In this document: positions 53,956-62,595 of the stretch, one piece after another
How the letters are laid out: each line of letters opens with the position of its first letter
Numbering within the stretch: position 1 is the first letter of the stretch
Assembly: GCA_037969055.1 (NCBI GenBank)
Contig: JBBKWR010000119.1
Coordinates: 1 to 64,000, forward strand
From: Pelagihabitans sp037969055
GTDB taxonomy: Bacteria; Bacteroidota; Bacteroidia; Flavobacteriales; Flavobacteriaceae
Reading direction: 5' to 3'
Length of the DNA stretch: 64,000 bases
The notes under the pieces: generated by a model
Told to the model about the DNA's origin: nothing
Seen by the model: only the letters and a program-made list of their open reading frames with translations
Database searches by the model: none
Translations under genes and position numbers: made by a program

Positions 53956-54486
53956 ATGAATTTTCTGGATATCGTGTTGGGGTTATTGCTACTGTGGGGC
54001 CTGTGGAAAGGACTTAACAATGGCCTTTTTGTCGAGATTGCATCGATCATCGCCCTGATCGCTGGTATATACGGTGCTATACATTTTTCCTATATCGCAG
54101 GCAACTACCTTTCACAAAACATGAATTGGGACGAACGATATATTAGCATTACAGCTTTCGTCATTACATTTATAATCATTGTTTTGGTCGTTCAGTTGGC
54201 AGGAAAATTCTTGACTAAGATTGCCGATTTTGCCATGTTAGGCCTAATCAATAAAATAGCTGGGGGCCTATTTGGTGCCTTAAAAGTGGCCGTGATCATA
54301 GGGGCGCTTTTGGTTTTTTTTGACCGCATCGACCGATCAAGCACCTTCATCGACGACGAGACCAAAACAGAATCACGACTTTACGGTCCCATAAAAGATA
54401 TTGGGGCGTTGGTTTTTAGCAGGGTCCTACAGGAGCAGAAAGATGTAAAAGAGCGAAGATTTAAGGTGGAAAGAGACACGTTATAG
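53956..54486 (+). CDS. CvpA family membrane protein
   Basis: 176 residues from the ATG at 53956; the frame is open far upstream but that part lies over the divergent gene on the other strand. Four hydrophobic helices: FLDIVLGLLLLWGLWKGLNN at the start, EIASIIALIAGIYGAIHFSY, ISITAFVITFIIIVLVVQLA and GALKVAVIIGALLVFFDRID, followed by a charged tail. CvpA-type proteins affect colicin V export, envelope integrity and purine-linked growth; the exact role is not settled. Confidence 0.85.
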   Translation: MNFLDIVLGLLLLWGLWKGLNNGLFVEIASIIALIAGIYGAIHFSYIAGNYLSQNMNWDERYISITAFVITFIIIVLVVQLAGKFLTKIADFAMLGLINKIAGGLFGALKVAVIIGALLVFFDRIDRSSTFIDDETKTESRLYGPIKDIGALVFSRVLQEQKDVKERRFKVERDTL

Positions 54487-54764
54487 TCATTTGCCAGTGA
54501 ATGATGTAATATCTTGCCTACCAATTGAAAAAAAATCTAGCCCTATATTATTTAAGGACAAAAAAACTGATCGCTTCTATAATGCGGTACACGCTACTCC
54601 GTTAAAATTGCATTTCATCGAATAAAATCCATTTTTTATAGATAATCTCCATAAATTAATTATCATTACTCGTTGAGAATACCCCATTCAACGATCACGA
54701 ACACGAGAACCCCAATCTTCGGTACCTACTAGCGAGAACGCCTACTTACAATTTAGAACATTGT

Positions 54765-55247
54765 ATGAAATCGAAGTTGCACTTTACCGTTTTGGTATTC
54801 CTTGTTTTGTTGGCTGCATCTTGTACTAAAGATTCGTATCAAAATACAGATTCCAACATACCGATCGCAGCAAATGCGGTTGCGGTAGAACAAGAACTAC
54901 TGGGTGTTGTTAACGAACATCGCGCCTCCCTGGGATATGTAGCTCTGGAATATAGTGCCGTGGCCTATGAATATGCCAATAAGCACAATGATTACATGAT
55001 TTCGAAGGGCGGTATAAGTCATGACAATTTTAGCGCGAGGGCCACGAGTATTGCTTCACAAGTAAATGCCGAAGAGATTGCCGAAAATGTTGCCCGTGAT
55101 TATGATAACGCGCAAGAGGCATTTCAGGGCTGGCTTTCAAGTGCCAACCACAAGAAAACCATGGAGGGAGATTTTAGCCATACCGCGGTAAGTGTCAAAA
55201 TGGATTCCAATGGTAATTTCTACTTCACCCAATTGTTCTTCCGGTAG
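54765..55247 (+). CDS. CAP (SCP) domain lipoprotein
   Basis: 160 residues. Lipoprotein signal with Cys at 20 (FTVLVFLVLLAASCTKDSYQ). The CAP domain includes EQELLGVVNEHRASLGYVAL near 44, AYEYANKHNDYMISKGGISH near 67, EEIAENVARDYDNAQEAFQG near 103 and the ending WLSSANHKKTMEGDFSHTAV. The His and Glu positions expected for the CAP cavity are present. Function unknown; an extracytoplasmic protein. The preceding 278 bp gap is non-coding and AT rich. Confidence 0.88.
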   Translation: MKSKLHFTVLVFLVLLAASCTKDSYQNTDSNIPIAANAVAVEQELLGVVNEHRASLGYVALEYSAVAYEYANKHNDYMISKGGISHDNFSARATSIASQVNAEEIAENVARDYDNAQEAFQGWLSSANHKKTMEGDFSHTAVSVKMDSNGNFYFTQLFFR

Positions 55248-55386
55248 TATACGCTAAAGCGGTTTTCTTTTCCTAAATTTGAGTTGCGAATTTTTTTTGA
55301 ATAGGGCTAAAGGCCTCATATCGAAGCGATGTATCGTATGGCGACGATATTGTCATTAACGTTTACCCCCTTATAAGGATAATACT

Positions 55387-55926
55387 ATGGAAGTAAAGGC
55401 ACCTTTCAACCTTAATAAATGGCTCGAAGAAAATCGAGATTCCCTAAAACCCCCCATTGGAAACAAGAATCTGTACAAAGATGCAGTCGATTACATAGTG
55501 ATGGTGGTGGCGGGCCCTAATGCAAGAAAAGATTATCATTATAACGAGACCGAAGAGCTTTTCTATCAACTGGAGGGCCATATCGAAATACATATTCAAA
55601 TTAATGGCAAAAAGAAAACCATGAAGCTAGGCCCAGGGGACATGTACCTCCATCCGGCGAAAGTGCCCCACTCCCCCGTACGGCATGAAGGGAGCATTGG
55701 GCTCGTTATTGAACGCAAACGCGCCGGTATGAACGTAGACGACGGCTTACTATGGTTTTGTGACAATTGCAATCACAAATTATATGAAGCCTATTTTACC
55801 TTGAACGATATCGAAAAAGATTTTTTATCCCACTTTAGCCATTTTTATGGTTCCAAGAAACTGCGTACTTGTGATAATTGTGGTACGGTCATGCCGGTAG
55901 ACAAACGCTTTGTGGCAGAAGATTGA
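55387..55926 (+). CDS. 3-hydroxyanthranilate 3,4-dioxygenase
   Basis: 179 residues. Cleaves 3-hydroxyanthranilate, a kynurenine-route intermediate, in a cupin fold with Fe(II). The iron ligands fit His and Glu in KDYHYNETEELFYQLEGHIE near 52-70 and His in LHPAKVPHSPVRHEG near 98. The C-terminal rubredoxin-like site has two Cys pairs (CDNCNHKLYE and CDNCGTVMPVDKRF), which is the bacterial type of the enzyme. It is followed 3 bp later by the DUF1304 gene. Tryptophan dioxygenase lies at 15515. Confidence 0.92.
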   Translation: MEVKAPFNLNKWLEENRDSLKPPIGNKNLYKDAVDYIVMVVAGPNARKDYHYNETEELFYQLEGHIEIHIQINGKKKTMKLGPGDMYLHPAKVPHSPVRHEGSIGLVIERKRAGMNVDDGLLWFCDNCNHKLYEAYFTLNDIEKDFLSHFSHFYGSKKLRTCDNCGTVMPVDKRFVAED

Positions 55927-55929
55927 CTT

Positions 55930-56307
55930 ATGGACACGCTTGTTAAAATATTAATTGGTCTAGTGGTGTTACTCCACTCCTACTTTCTCTGGTTCGAAAT
56001 GTTTGCATGGACTACTAAAGGAAAAAAGGTGTTTAGCAAATTTCCGCCTGAACTCTTCGAGCCGACCAAACCCATGGCGGCCAATCAGGGTCTCTATAAT
56101 GGTTTTTTGGCAGCCGGCCTACTATGGACCTATTTTATCGAAGATGCTGTTTGGAGAAACAATATCGCCCTCTTCTTTTTAGGCTGTGTTGCCGTGGCCG
56201 GAATTTATGGGGCATTGACAGTGGCAAGAAAAATATTCTTTATACAAGCGGCACCAGCCTTGATGGCAATCCTATTAATATTGATAGGCGACTTATCTTT
56301 CTCATGA
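55930..56307 (+). CDS. DUF1304 family membrane protein
   Basis: 125 residues, four hydrophobic helices (KILIGLVVLLHSYFLWFEMF at 5-24; YNGFLAAGLLWTYFIEDAVW; IALFFLGCVAVAGIYGALTV; PALMAILLILIGDLSFS). MAANQGLYNGFLAAGL is a DUF1304 signature. No function is known for the family. The stop codon overlaps the ATG of the histidine kinase gene, so these two genes and the dioxygenase gene form one operon. Confidence 0.85.
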   Translation: MDTLVKILIGLVVLLHSYFLWFEMFAWTTKGKKVFSKFPPELFEPTKPMAANQGLYNGFLAAGLLWTYFIEDAVWRNNIALFFLGCVAVAGIYGALTVARKIFFIQAAPALMAILLILIGDLSFS

Positions 56308-57842
56308 GCAATGCAAGCATTATTAAATACTTAGCGATTTTCTTCGGGGGTACCCTCTTTTCTGTTTACTTGTTTTATTCCATTAATGAAAAGTACATCG
56401 CAAGAAATAATGCTACCGTAGAAACCGCTATCACGAAAGTAGAGTTAAAGCTTGCGCGGGAAATTGAAAAAATTAACTTGGCGATGGAGGCTTCTGCAGT
56501 CTTTATCGCAAATAATAAAAACCTTTCGTCCGATAAATTCGCGGATATCACCTCCCCCTTCGTGGAAGATCTCTACGGTATCATGAAACTTGGATGGGCC
56601 CCAAAATCTATAACCGACCCAGCGCAAAGTGGGCGCTTTGGAACATTTATGATTGCGTTTACAAATCCGTCCGATACCAGTGGTATCATTGGTCAAAACT
56701 TAGCCGAATTGATCATGGATTCTGGGATAGAAAACACCTTGGGCTCTAAGAAAATATCATACTCGATGCCTTTGGACTTTTCGAAAAGAGGTCCGGAATT
56801 TCGTGGATTTATTTCGATGATGTTGGTAGTCGATACGCTGGGAAGAAATCAGAAAGGTATTGTTTTCGGTGAATTTCAGATGCGGGAACTTATTGAAAGG
56901 ACGTTGGATTTTGAACTGCCCATATTGGATATTCTTATTTTAGATGACGCGGATAGCATCGTCCCTTTATATAGTAGTTTCCCATTTTCCAATGATTTGC
57001 CGTTAAACTATTCGGAAAAATTAAATGTAAATGCCGCCAACAGATTGTGGCAGATCCAAGTCTATCCTAAAATTCGATATACCAAATATCCGAATGCATT
57101 GGAGTCCTATTTTGTACTATTACTTGGGGTTTTGTCGACGTTATTGTTGATTATGGTCGTAAGGCAAAAAGACCAATATGGCTTTGACCTACTGAATGAA
57201 GTTCGCCAACGTACTTACGAACTCGAAGAATCCAATAAATTAAAAGAAAATTTATTGCGAGAAATTCACCATAGGGTTAAGAACAATTTACAAATAACCT
57301 CAAGCCTCATCAACCTACAAAAAAGGAAACTAACTGATAAGGAGACCATACAGGCATTGGAAAGTAGCCAGGGAAGGATTTCGGCCATTGCATTAATACA
57401 CCAAAAAATATATCAAGATGTAAGTGCCAAGGCGGTTGATCTTAAAGGGTATTTGGTGGATTTAATAAATTCACATAAAAATATTTCACCTTCGGTAAAA
57501 TATGAAATAAAATGCCCTGAAATATCAATAGACTTGGACACCGCCGTTCCGATCGCCCTTATTACTTCCGAATTGGTGATCAATGCTTTCAAACATGCTT
57601 TTAATGAAGTGACGGCAGAACCAAAATTGAATTTGTTGGTACAAAACCTAGAAGATGATTTTATCAGTTTAACCATCTCAGATAATGGAAAAGGAATTCC
57701 TCCTAATTTAGAAATTAGCCAAAGTACTGGTCTAGGATTTGAGATCATCCAAAAGCTATGCAGGCAGATAAATGCAAAATTTTCATATACCTCTGATGGA
57801 TCCGGAACCCACTTCAATTTAATTTTCCAACAAAAGGGCTAA
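56304..57842 (+). CDS. CHASE-domain sensor histidine kinase (HisKA_2 type)
   Basis: 512 residues from the ATG at 56304, which overlaps the preceding stop; the longer open frame upstream belongs to the other reading frame. A membrane helix at about 8-26, a CHASE-type periplasmic sensor (KLAREIEKINLAMEASAVFI through the 280s), a second helix near 278-294 (YFVLLLGVLSTLLLIMVVRQ), then a HisKA_2 dimerisation domain with the phospho-His in LLREIHHRVKNNLQITSSLI near 330 and a HATPase_c domain (ELVINAFKHAF near 435, ISDNGKGIPP and GTHFNLIFQQKG at the end). Such kinases often lack a neighbouring response regulator, as here. Ligand unknown; the operon position suggests a link with kynurenine metabolism, by inference. 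Confidence 0.88.
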   Translation: MSNASIIKYLAIFFGGTLFSVYLFYSINEKYIARNNATVETAITKVELKLAREIEKINLAMEASAVFIANNKNLSSDKFADITSPFVEDLYGIMKLGWAPKSITDPAQSGRFGTFMIAFTNPSDTSGIIGQNLAELIMDSGIENTLGSKKISYSMPLDFSKRGPEFRGFISMMLVVDTLGRNQKGIVFGEFQMRELIERTLDFELPILDILILDDADSIVPLYSSFPFSNDLPLNYSEKLNVNAANRLWQIQVYPKIRYTKYPNALESYFVLLLGVLSTLLLIMVVRQKDQYGFDLLNEVRQRTYELEESNKLKENLLREIHHRVKNNLQITSSLINLQKRKLTDKETIQALESSQGRISAIALIHQKIYQDVSAKAVDLKGYLVDLINSHKNISPSVKYEIKCPEISIDLDTAVPIALITSELVINAFKHAFNEVTAEPKLNLLVQNLEDDFISLTISDNGKGIPPNLEISQSTGLGFEIIQKLCRQINAKFSYTSDGSGTHFNLIFQQKG

Positions 57843-57970
57843 GCGGATTGTCTCACTCAAAGCTTTGATTGTTAATATCCTTTTAAGGATAGTTTAAGGT
57901 CTCTATTAATTCGTAGCTTTGCCATCCTAAAAGTTATCGATACTAACAAAATATTCAAAAAAAGTTATAA

Positions 57971-59524
57971 ATGTCAAAAGTTGCATCCACCTTCGGAATT
58001 GATAAAGCTCTAAAAGCCCTGGGAATTCAGGATATAAATCTAGGAACCTCGACGGGCTCCAATAATTTTTCCACGGGTGAAATATTGGAATCATACTCGC
58101 CAGTCGACGGCGCATTGATAGGCAAGGTAATGACCACCTCAAAGGCCGATTACGAAAAAGTAATGACCGCCGCAACGGAGGCGTTCATGACTTGGCGTAC
58201 GAAACCGGCGCCCCAAAGAGGTGAGATTGTACGACAGCTTGGGGATAAGTTAAGGGAATTGAAGGAGCCGCTCGGGAAATTGGTCTCCTATGAAATGGGC
58301 AAAAGCTACCAAGAAGGTTTGGGCGAGGTACAAGAAATGATCGATATCTGTGATTTTGCGGTAGGACTATCCAGACAACTTCATGGATTAACCATGCACT
58401 CAGAAAGGCCAGGTCATAGGATGTACGAGCAGTATCATCCCCTTGGGGTCGTGGGTATTATCTCTGCATTTAATTTTCCAGTGGCCGTTTGGGCATGGAA
58501 CACGGCCTTGGCGTGGATCTGTGGAGACGTATGTGTCTGGAAGCCCTCTGAAAAAACTCCCTTGTGCGGAATCGCCTGTCAAAATATTGCAGCAGCAGTT
58601 TTTAAGGCGAACGGATTGCCAGAAGGCATTTCTTGTTTGATCAACGGCGATTATAAGGTTGGGGAAATGATGACCCAAGATGCTCGTGTGCCTTTGGTTT
58701 CTGCCACTGGTTCTATACGAATGGGTAAAATAGTGGCTCAGGCGGTCGCGGCAAGATTGGGCAAATCCCTATTGGAACTTGGCGGCAACAACGCCATTAT
58801 CGTAACCCCGGATGCTGATATCAAAATGACCGTGATCGGTGCCGTTTTTGGCGCGGTAGGTACTGCCGGACAACGTTGCACGTCCACTAGGAGGTTGATC
58901 ATCCATGATTCGATCTATGACAAGGTAAAGAATGCCGTGGTCGATGCCTACAAACAATTGCGTATCGGTAATCCGTTGGATGAGAAAAACCACGTGGGCC
59001 CGCTCATAGACGTAATGGCGGTTGAAATGTATGATAAAGCGCTTAAAAAGGTAGTTGCAGAGGGCGGAAAATTAATCGTAGAAGGGGGAGTTCTAAAGGG
59101 AGATGGATATGAAAGTGCTTGTTATGTGAAACCTGCAATAGCGGAAGCCAAACCCAATTTTGAAATCGTACAGCACGAAACCTTCGCACCTGTATTATAC
59201 CTGCTGAAATATTCAGGGGAAGTGGAAAATGCCATTGCCATTCAAAACGGAGTGGTACAAGGACTTTCTTCCGCCATAATGACCAATAGCCTTCGGGAAG
59301 CCGAACGATTTTTATCTGTAGGAGGAAGTGACTGTGGTATAGCCAACGTAAACATAGGTACCTCTGGTGCCGAGATCGGTGGAGCCTTTGGGGGCGAAAA
59401 AGAAACCGGGGGCGGTCGCGAATCGGGTTCGGATGCTTGGAAGGTGTATATGCGCAGGCAGACCAATACCATTAACTACACCACGGAATTGCCCTTGGCG
59501 CAGGGAATCAAATTCGACTTATAG
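57971..59524 (+). CDS. aldehyde dehydrogenase, ALDH7 / aminoadipic semialdehyde type
   Basis: 517 residues. Oxidises an aldehyde with NAD. The catalytic Cys is in GTAGQRCTSTRRLIIHDSIY (about 298), the Glu in LLELGGNNAIIVTPDADIKM (about 264), and KPSEKTPLCGIACQNIAAAV is the cofactor region. Overall sequence including the MSKVASTFGIDKALKALGI start and the ESGSDAWKVYMRRQTNTINY end matches the ALDH7A1 / piperideine-6-carboxylate dehydrogenase group, which works in lysine breakdown. The 3-hydroxyanthranilate and kinase genes lie upstream on the same strand, but with a 128 bp gap. Confidence 0.92.
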   Translation: MSKVASTFGIDKALKALGIQDINLGTSTGSNNFSTGEILESYSPVDGALIGKVMTTSKADYEKVMTAATEAFMTWRTKPAPQRGEIVRQLGDKLRELKEPLGKLVSYEMGKSYQEGLGEVQEMIDICDFAVGLSRQLHGLTMHSERPGHRMYEQYHPLGVVGIISAFNFPVAVWAWNTALAWICGDVCVWKPSEKTPLCGIACQNIAAAVFKANGLPEGISCLINGDYKVGEMMTQDARVPLVSATGSIRMGKIVAQAVAARLGKSLLELGGNNAIIVTPDADIKMTVIGAVFGAVGTAGQRCTSTRRLIIHDSIYDKVKNAVVDAYKQLRIGNPLDEKNHVGPLIDVMAVEMYDKALKKVVAEGGKLIVEGGVLKGDGYESACYVKPAIAEAKPNFEIVQHETFAPVLYLLKYSGEVENAIAIQNGVVQGLSSAIMTNSLREAERFLSVGGSDCGIANVNIGTSGAEIGGAFGGEKETGGGRESGSDAWKVYMRRQTNTINYTTELPLAQGIKFDL

Positions 59525-59595
59525 AAAGAAATGTTTATGAAAATCGCTTACTGGGCGTCAGTGCCCAATACATTCCTAAAGTGAAAATACTAAAC

Positions 59596-59689
59596 AAAAA
59601 AATCCCGCTACCTTTCAAGTATCATACCCGTTCCCCCGATCGGTAGATATTGTAAAACAGCGGGATTAACCAACTAAACTAACTCAAAC
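59596..59689 (-). terminator. terminator with GGTTAATCCCGC leader, copy 3
   Basis: AATCCCGCT (59601-59609) pairs with AGCGGGATT (59659-59667), with a 49-base interior and T7 on the minus strand (A7 at 59596-59602). The minus-strand GTTTGAGTTAGTTTAGTTGGTT (as its complement at 59668-59689) lies directly before it, related to copies 1 and 2 in the TTGGTTA part. It follows the small ORF at 59737. Confidence 0.65.
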
Positions 59690-59736
59690 ACTTTTGTTAA
59701 AGGTATCTCCCAAAATTGAATTCGGGACCTTTTAAT

Positions 59737-59865
59737 TTATGCCCTTGAACTTGAGCGATCCGATTTTGTATCCCTTACACTCCAGCTACCATGCAGTAGC
59801 GCCTGGGTTCCCAAAACGATGACCATAAAGGCAAAAGTCAATATTTTTACAATTTCATCTTTCAT
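59737..59865 (-). CDS. possible 42-residue membrane peptide
   Basis: MKDEIVKILTFAFMVIVLGT continues QALLHGSWSVRDTKSDRSSS and RA to a TAA at 59737. One hydrophobic helix (residues 7-25) with a charged, Ser-rich tail. A promoter-like TTG..(16)..TACATTTA pattern precedes it on the minus strand, close to the flavobacterial TTG / TAnnTTTG consensus, and a terminator follows, so the unit has the layout of a real short gene. Nothing else occupies the 907 bp between the ALDH gene and 60432. Confidence 0.45.
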   Translation of the reverse strand: MKDEIVKILTFAFMVIVLGTQALLHGSWSVRDTKSDRSSSRA

Positions 59866-60151
59866 CTTTCAATGTTCTAAATTGACTCCATAAATGTAAC
59901 TAAAGTCTGACTTTCAACTTAATACAATTGTATAATTGGTAGTTTTTTATGTATAATTGGCAGACTTCCAATACAAATATGCCTTATTCAAATGCTGGGG
60001 TTCGAATTCCATTTCGCTTTTAGCTCACCTGCAACGCCTTAAAGTAGTCATTTCTAGTCACTTTTACCCCACATAGCGCAAAAATCTTTTTAGCGCTAGA
60101 AAGTAATATATTTCCAGTTATTGTGTACCCAAGAATTCAAAATTGGATATG

Positions 60152-60197
60152 AAAAGCCCCATCACAATGCCGGAACTTGGTCGGGAGTGATGGGGCT
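60152..60197 (-). terminator. hairpin in the 59.9-60.4 kb gap
   Basis: AGCCCCATCAC (60155-60165) pairs with GTGATGGGGCT (60187-60197), with an inner CCG..CGG pair and T4 on the minus strand. It may end a minus-strand transcript, or be a free-standing RNA. No gene lies just upstream on the minus strand. The surrounding 59866-60431 holds nothing else I can support. Confidence 0.4.
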
Positions 60198-60431
60198 CGC
60201 TAATTTTTATACGAAATTATCCCATTTATGGTTCGTTGTAAGAAGATTTTGTATGAATGGTCCTGTAAATTGTATGGATGGATTTTTAGACAGCCCATCA
60301 TTTTCCAATAAAACGCCCATCAGCCATTTCTATCTTACCTGTTTGATTATCAACATTTAATAGTCATATATTTAATATTTTAAGCTTTTTTTTAATACAT
60401 TGGCAGCTATAATGCTAAAATAGTAGTCAAT

Positions 60432-60881
60432 ATGACAAAAAAAACCACCAATCTGCTCGGTATCATCATTGCCATCCTAGCGGGCACTTTCTTCTACTTG
60501 AAACTATGCAGTTCATGCGGCGTCCCATTGTTGGAAGATCCCGATAAGGAAGTGGAGGTTGTTCCAACAACGTCCCAACCCACTTTGTACTCCTTGGCAT
60601 TTAGTTTTGGTGATCATAGGTACAGCGCAAACGACAATTACAACTTTAATGAGTCTTCGCCCTCTATTTTAATACCAATTACACAGAAAGTATTAGATGG
60701 CATTGCCAGTTTAAGTGCTTTTTTGTTAGAAAATAAAGGTAACGTAATCAACACTTCAGGAGAAATGACGCGGAGAATGGTTCCTAAAGAAAATGTATAT
60801 CCAGGCACTTTAGCGTACGTCATAGCTGCACGCACAAAGCATCCCAATAACAACACCACACTGGTATCATTAAATAGATAA
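60432..60881 (+). CDS. short membrane protein, relic of an OmpA-partner protein
   Basis: 149 residues. One N-terminal membrane helix (NLLGIIIAILAGTFFYLKLC, 7-26) with the CSSC motif just after it, then a periplasmic part with SLAFSFGDHRYSANDNYNFN and ENKGNVINTSGEMTRRMVPK. Related flavobacterial proteins at this position carry a full OmpA domain of about 200 or more residues with this same arrangement; here the end (AARTKHPNNNTTLVSLNR) lacks the OmpA core, so it looks truncated. It is followed 20 bp later by the helix-hairpin-helix protein gene, its usual partner. Confidence 0.65.
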   Translation: MTKKTTNLLGIIIAILAGTFFYLKLCSSCGVPLLEDPDKEVEVVPTTSQPTLYSLAFSFGDHRYSANDNYNFNESSPSILIPITQKVLDGIASLSAFLLENKGNVINTSGEMTRRMVPKENVYPGTLAYVIAARTKHPNNNTTLVSLNR

Positions 60882-60901
60882 TTAACCCTAAATTATAAAA
60901 T

Positions 60902-61456
60902 ATGGATTTTGAAAATATGAATATTTGGTGCTGGTTGATACCTGCGCTAATTGGAATTATCTGCGCAATATTTGGATACCTGCTTGGTAAAGGAGGAAGT
61001 AAGTCGGTTGACAACGCTGCTGATCTTAAGTTATTGAAAGATAAGAATGCAAAGCTACAGGCAGACCTTGATGCTTGCAATAACAAATTGACATCGAAAG
61101 CATCCACCCCAACAGTGACTCCAGCCTCTATTAAGAGTCCTAATGTCGCCTCCCACCCATTTAATGCAGGTGCCGCAAAAGCAGCGCTTGGCAAGTCCGT
61201 TAAACAAGATGATTTGAAGGTCGTTGAGGGAATTGGTCCAAAAATAGAACAGATGTTCCGTGCTTCCGGTATCACTACTTGGAAGTCTTTATCCGAAACT
61301 CCAGTTGCCAAATGTCAGGAAATTTTAGATGGTGGGGGTGATCGTTACAAGGTCCACCAACCCGGATCTTGGCCCATGCAAGCGAAAATGGCTTATGAAG
61401 GAAAATGGGCTGAATTGGCCAAGTGGCAAGACGAACACGATTACGGTAAATTATAA
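60902..61456 (+). CDS. membrane protein with helix-hairpin-helix domain
   Basis: 184 residues. A membrane helix at 8-28 (WCWLIPALIGIICAIFGYLL), a coiled-coil-like part (LKLLKDKNAKLQADLDACNN), a Thr/Pro-rich linker and a C-terminal helix-hairpin-helix domain (DDLKVVEGIGPKIEQMFRAS then GITTWKSLSETPVAKCQEIL, near 108-150). The sequence HQPGSWPMQAKMAYEGKWAE is shared by the family. Such domains usually bind DNA, but here it is attached to the membrane; function unknown. A terminator follows at 61475. Confidence 0.82.
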   Translation: MDFENMNIWCWLIPALIGIICAIFGYLLGKGGSKSVDNAADLKLLKDKNAKLQADLDACNNKLTSKASTPTVTPASIKSPNVASHPFNAGAAKAALGKSVKQDDLKVVEGIGPKIEQMFRASGITTWKSLSETPVAKCQEILDGGGDRYKVHQPGSWPMQAKMAYEGKWAELAKWQDEHDYGKL

Positions 61457-61474
61457 TCAAAAGTACCAAGTAAC

Positions 61475-61506
61475 AAACCCGGTGGTACCATGCACACCGG
61501 GTTTTT
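61475..61506 (+). terminator. rho-independent terminator after the HhH gene
   Basis: AAACCCGGTG (61475-61484) pairs with CACCGGGTTT (61495-61504), with a T run on the plus strand. It ends the 60432-61456 gene pair. Convergent desaturase gene begins at 61539. Confidence 0.85.
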
Positions 61507-61538
61507 ATTTTCAAAAGCCAATATTCGCGGGGTTGACT

Positions 61539-62534
61539 TTAAACCATTCCGTTTGCCTCTACCCATTTAAAACGATACTGGTCTTCTGGAAATTTCATTC
61601 TGGTGGCGATTCGCTCCAATCGATCTGGCAAGGCCATAAGATAATCCCTTGCTTTTTCTGCTTCATCGTTGATGGCCCGAATGCCACCTATTTGCCAATG
61701 GGCATTCAACTTTCTCAAGATGTCTATATAGTCAAGGGCAGTGTAGACGCCTAACCGTTGTGCGCAATTCGAAAAATTTTCAAAAGCGGCACCAATGCTG
61801 CCACCCGATTCCCTTAAGAAATGGGCGGGCATCACGATTTTTTTTCGCATCATATCGGCAAAGGCCAGCATCATTCCGCTTGGATCTTCCTCAAAAATAG
61901 TTTTCACAAATTCCCGATATGCCAAATGATGTCGCATTTCATCCCCCGCAATAATGGTACACATTTTTCCCAAAAGTTGGTTTCCTTGCTTTTTTGCCAT
62001 CTGGCCTACCCTTTTGTGTGAAATGTTCGTGGCCAATTCCTGAAATGAGGTATAGACAAAGTTTTTATACGGATCACGGTCTGTGCCGATATCAAATCCA
62101 TCGGCTATTAAGTGTTGGGTGGTAATTTCAACTTCTTTCATATTTACCCTTCCCGAAAGATATAGGTACTTGTTCAAAACATCTCCATGTCGGTTTTCCT
62201 CCGCGGTCCATGCCCTTACCCATTTCGACCAACCATTCTTATTTTCGCCATGCTGGTTTATGCCCTCCACATCCATCAACCAAGATTCATAAGTAGGGAG
62301 CGCTTCCTCGGTGATCGTATCGGCCACCATGGTTACCCAGAAATCATACCCTAATTCTTTTGATTCCCCGCGCAGGACTTCAACCTCATCAAGGAAGCCA
62401 TCTCGTTGGGAATCTGGTAGAAAATCACTCGGTTGCCAAATTTCCTCAATGGGTATCAAGTAGTTTTCCATAAAACCATTGACACGGGGCTCAATGGCCT
62501 GCATCACTTCTAACCTTATGTTTTTAGCGGACAT
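61539..62534 (-). CDS. acyl-ACP desaturase (soluble, ferritin-like)
   Basis: 331 residues from the ATG at 62534 (MSAKNIRLEVMQAIEPRVNG); the frame runs further upstream but the family begins here. Introduces a double bond into acyl-ACP or acyl-CoA with a di-iron centre. The iron motifs are AWTAEENRHGDVLNKYLYLS (EENRHG, about 142-147) and AGDEMRHHLAYREFVKTIF (DEMRHH, about 228-233), plus an additional Glu near 110. The layout is like plant-type stearoyl-ACP desaturases found in Bacteroidota. It is 61 bp from the metallophosphatase gene on the same strand. Confidence 0.9.
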   Translation of the reverse strand: MSAKNIRLEVMQAIEPRVNGFMENYLIPIEEIWQPSDFLPDSQRDGFLDEVEVLRGESKELGYDFWVTMVADTITEEALPTYESWLMDVEGINQHGENKNGWSKWVRAWTAEENRHGDVLNKYLYLSGRVNMKEVEITTQHLIADGFDIGTDRDPYKNFVYTSFQELATNISHKRVGQMAKKQGNQLLGKMCTIIAGDEMRHHLAYREFVKTIFEEDPSGMMLAFADMMRKKIVMPAHFLRESGGSIGAAFENFSNCAQRLGVYTALDYIDILRKLNAHWQIGGIRAINDEAEKARDYLMALPDRLERIATRMKFPEDQYRFKWVEANGMV

Positions 62535-62595
62535 TGCTTCTTTTTTACAAAGTTCGTTAATAAAATGAACAAAATATAGTGATTTGCGCTGTTTT

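Noticed and set aside
56124..56303. Upstream extension of the histidine kinase frame
   Set aside because: It overlaps most of the DUF1304 gene in another frame; the ATG at 56304, overlapping the DUF1304 stop, gives the natural start with the first membrane helix.
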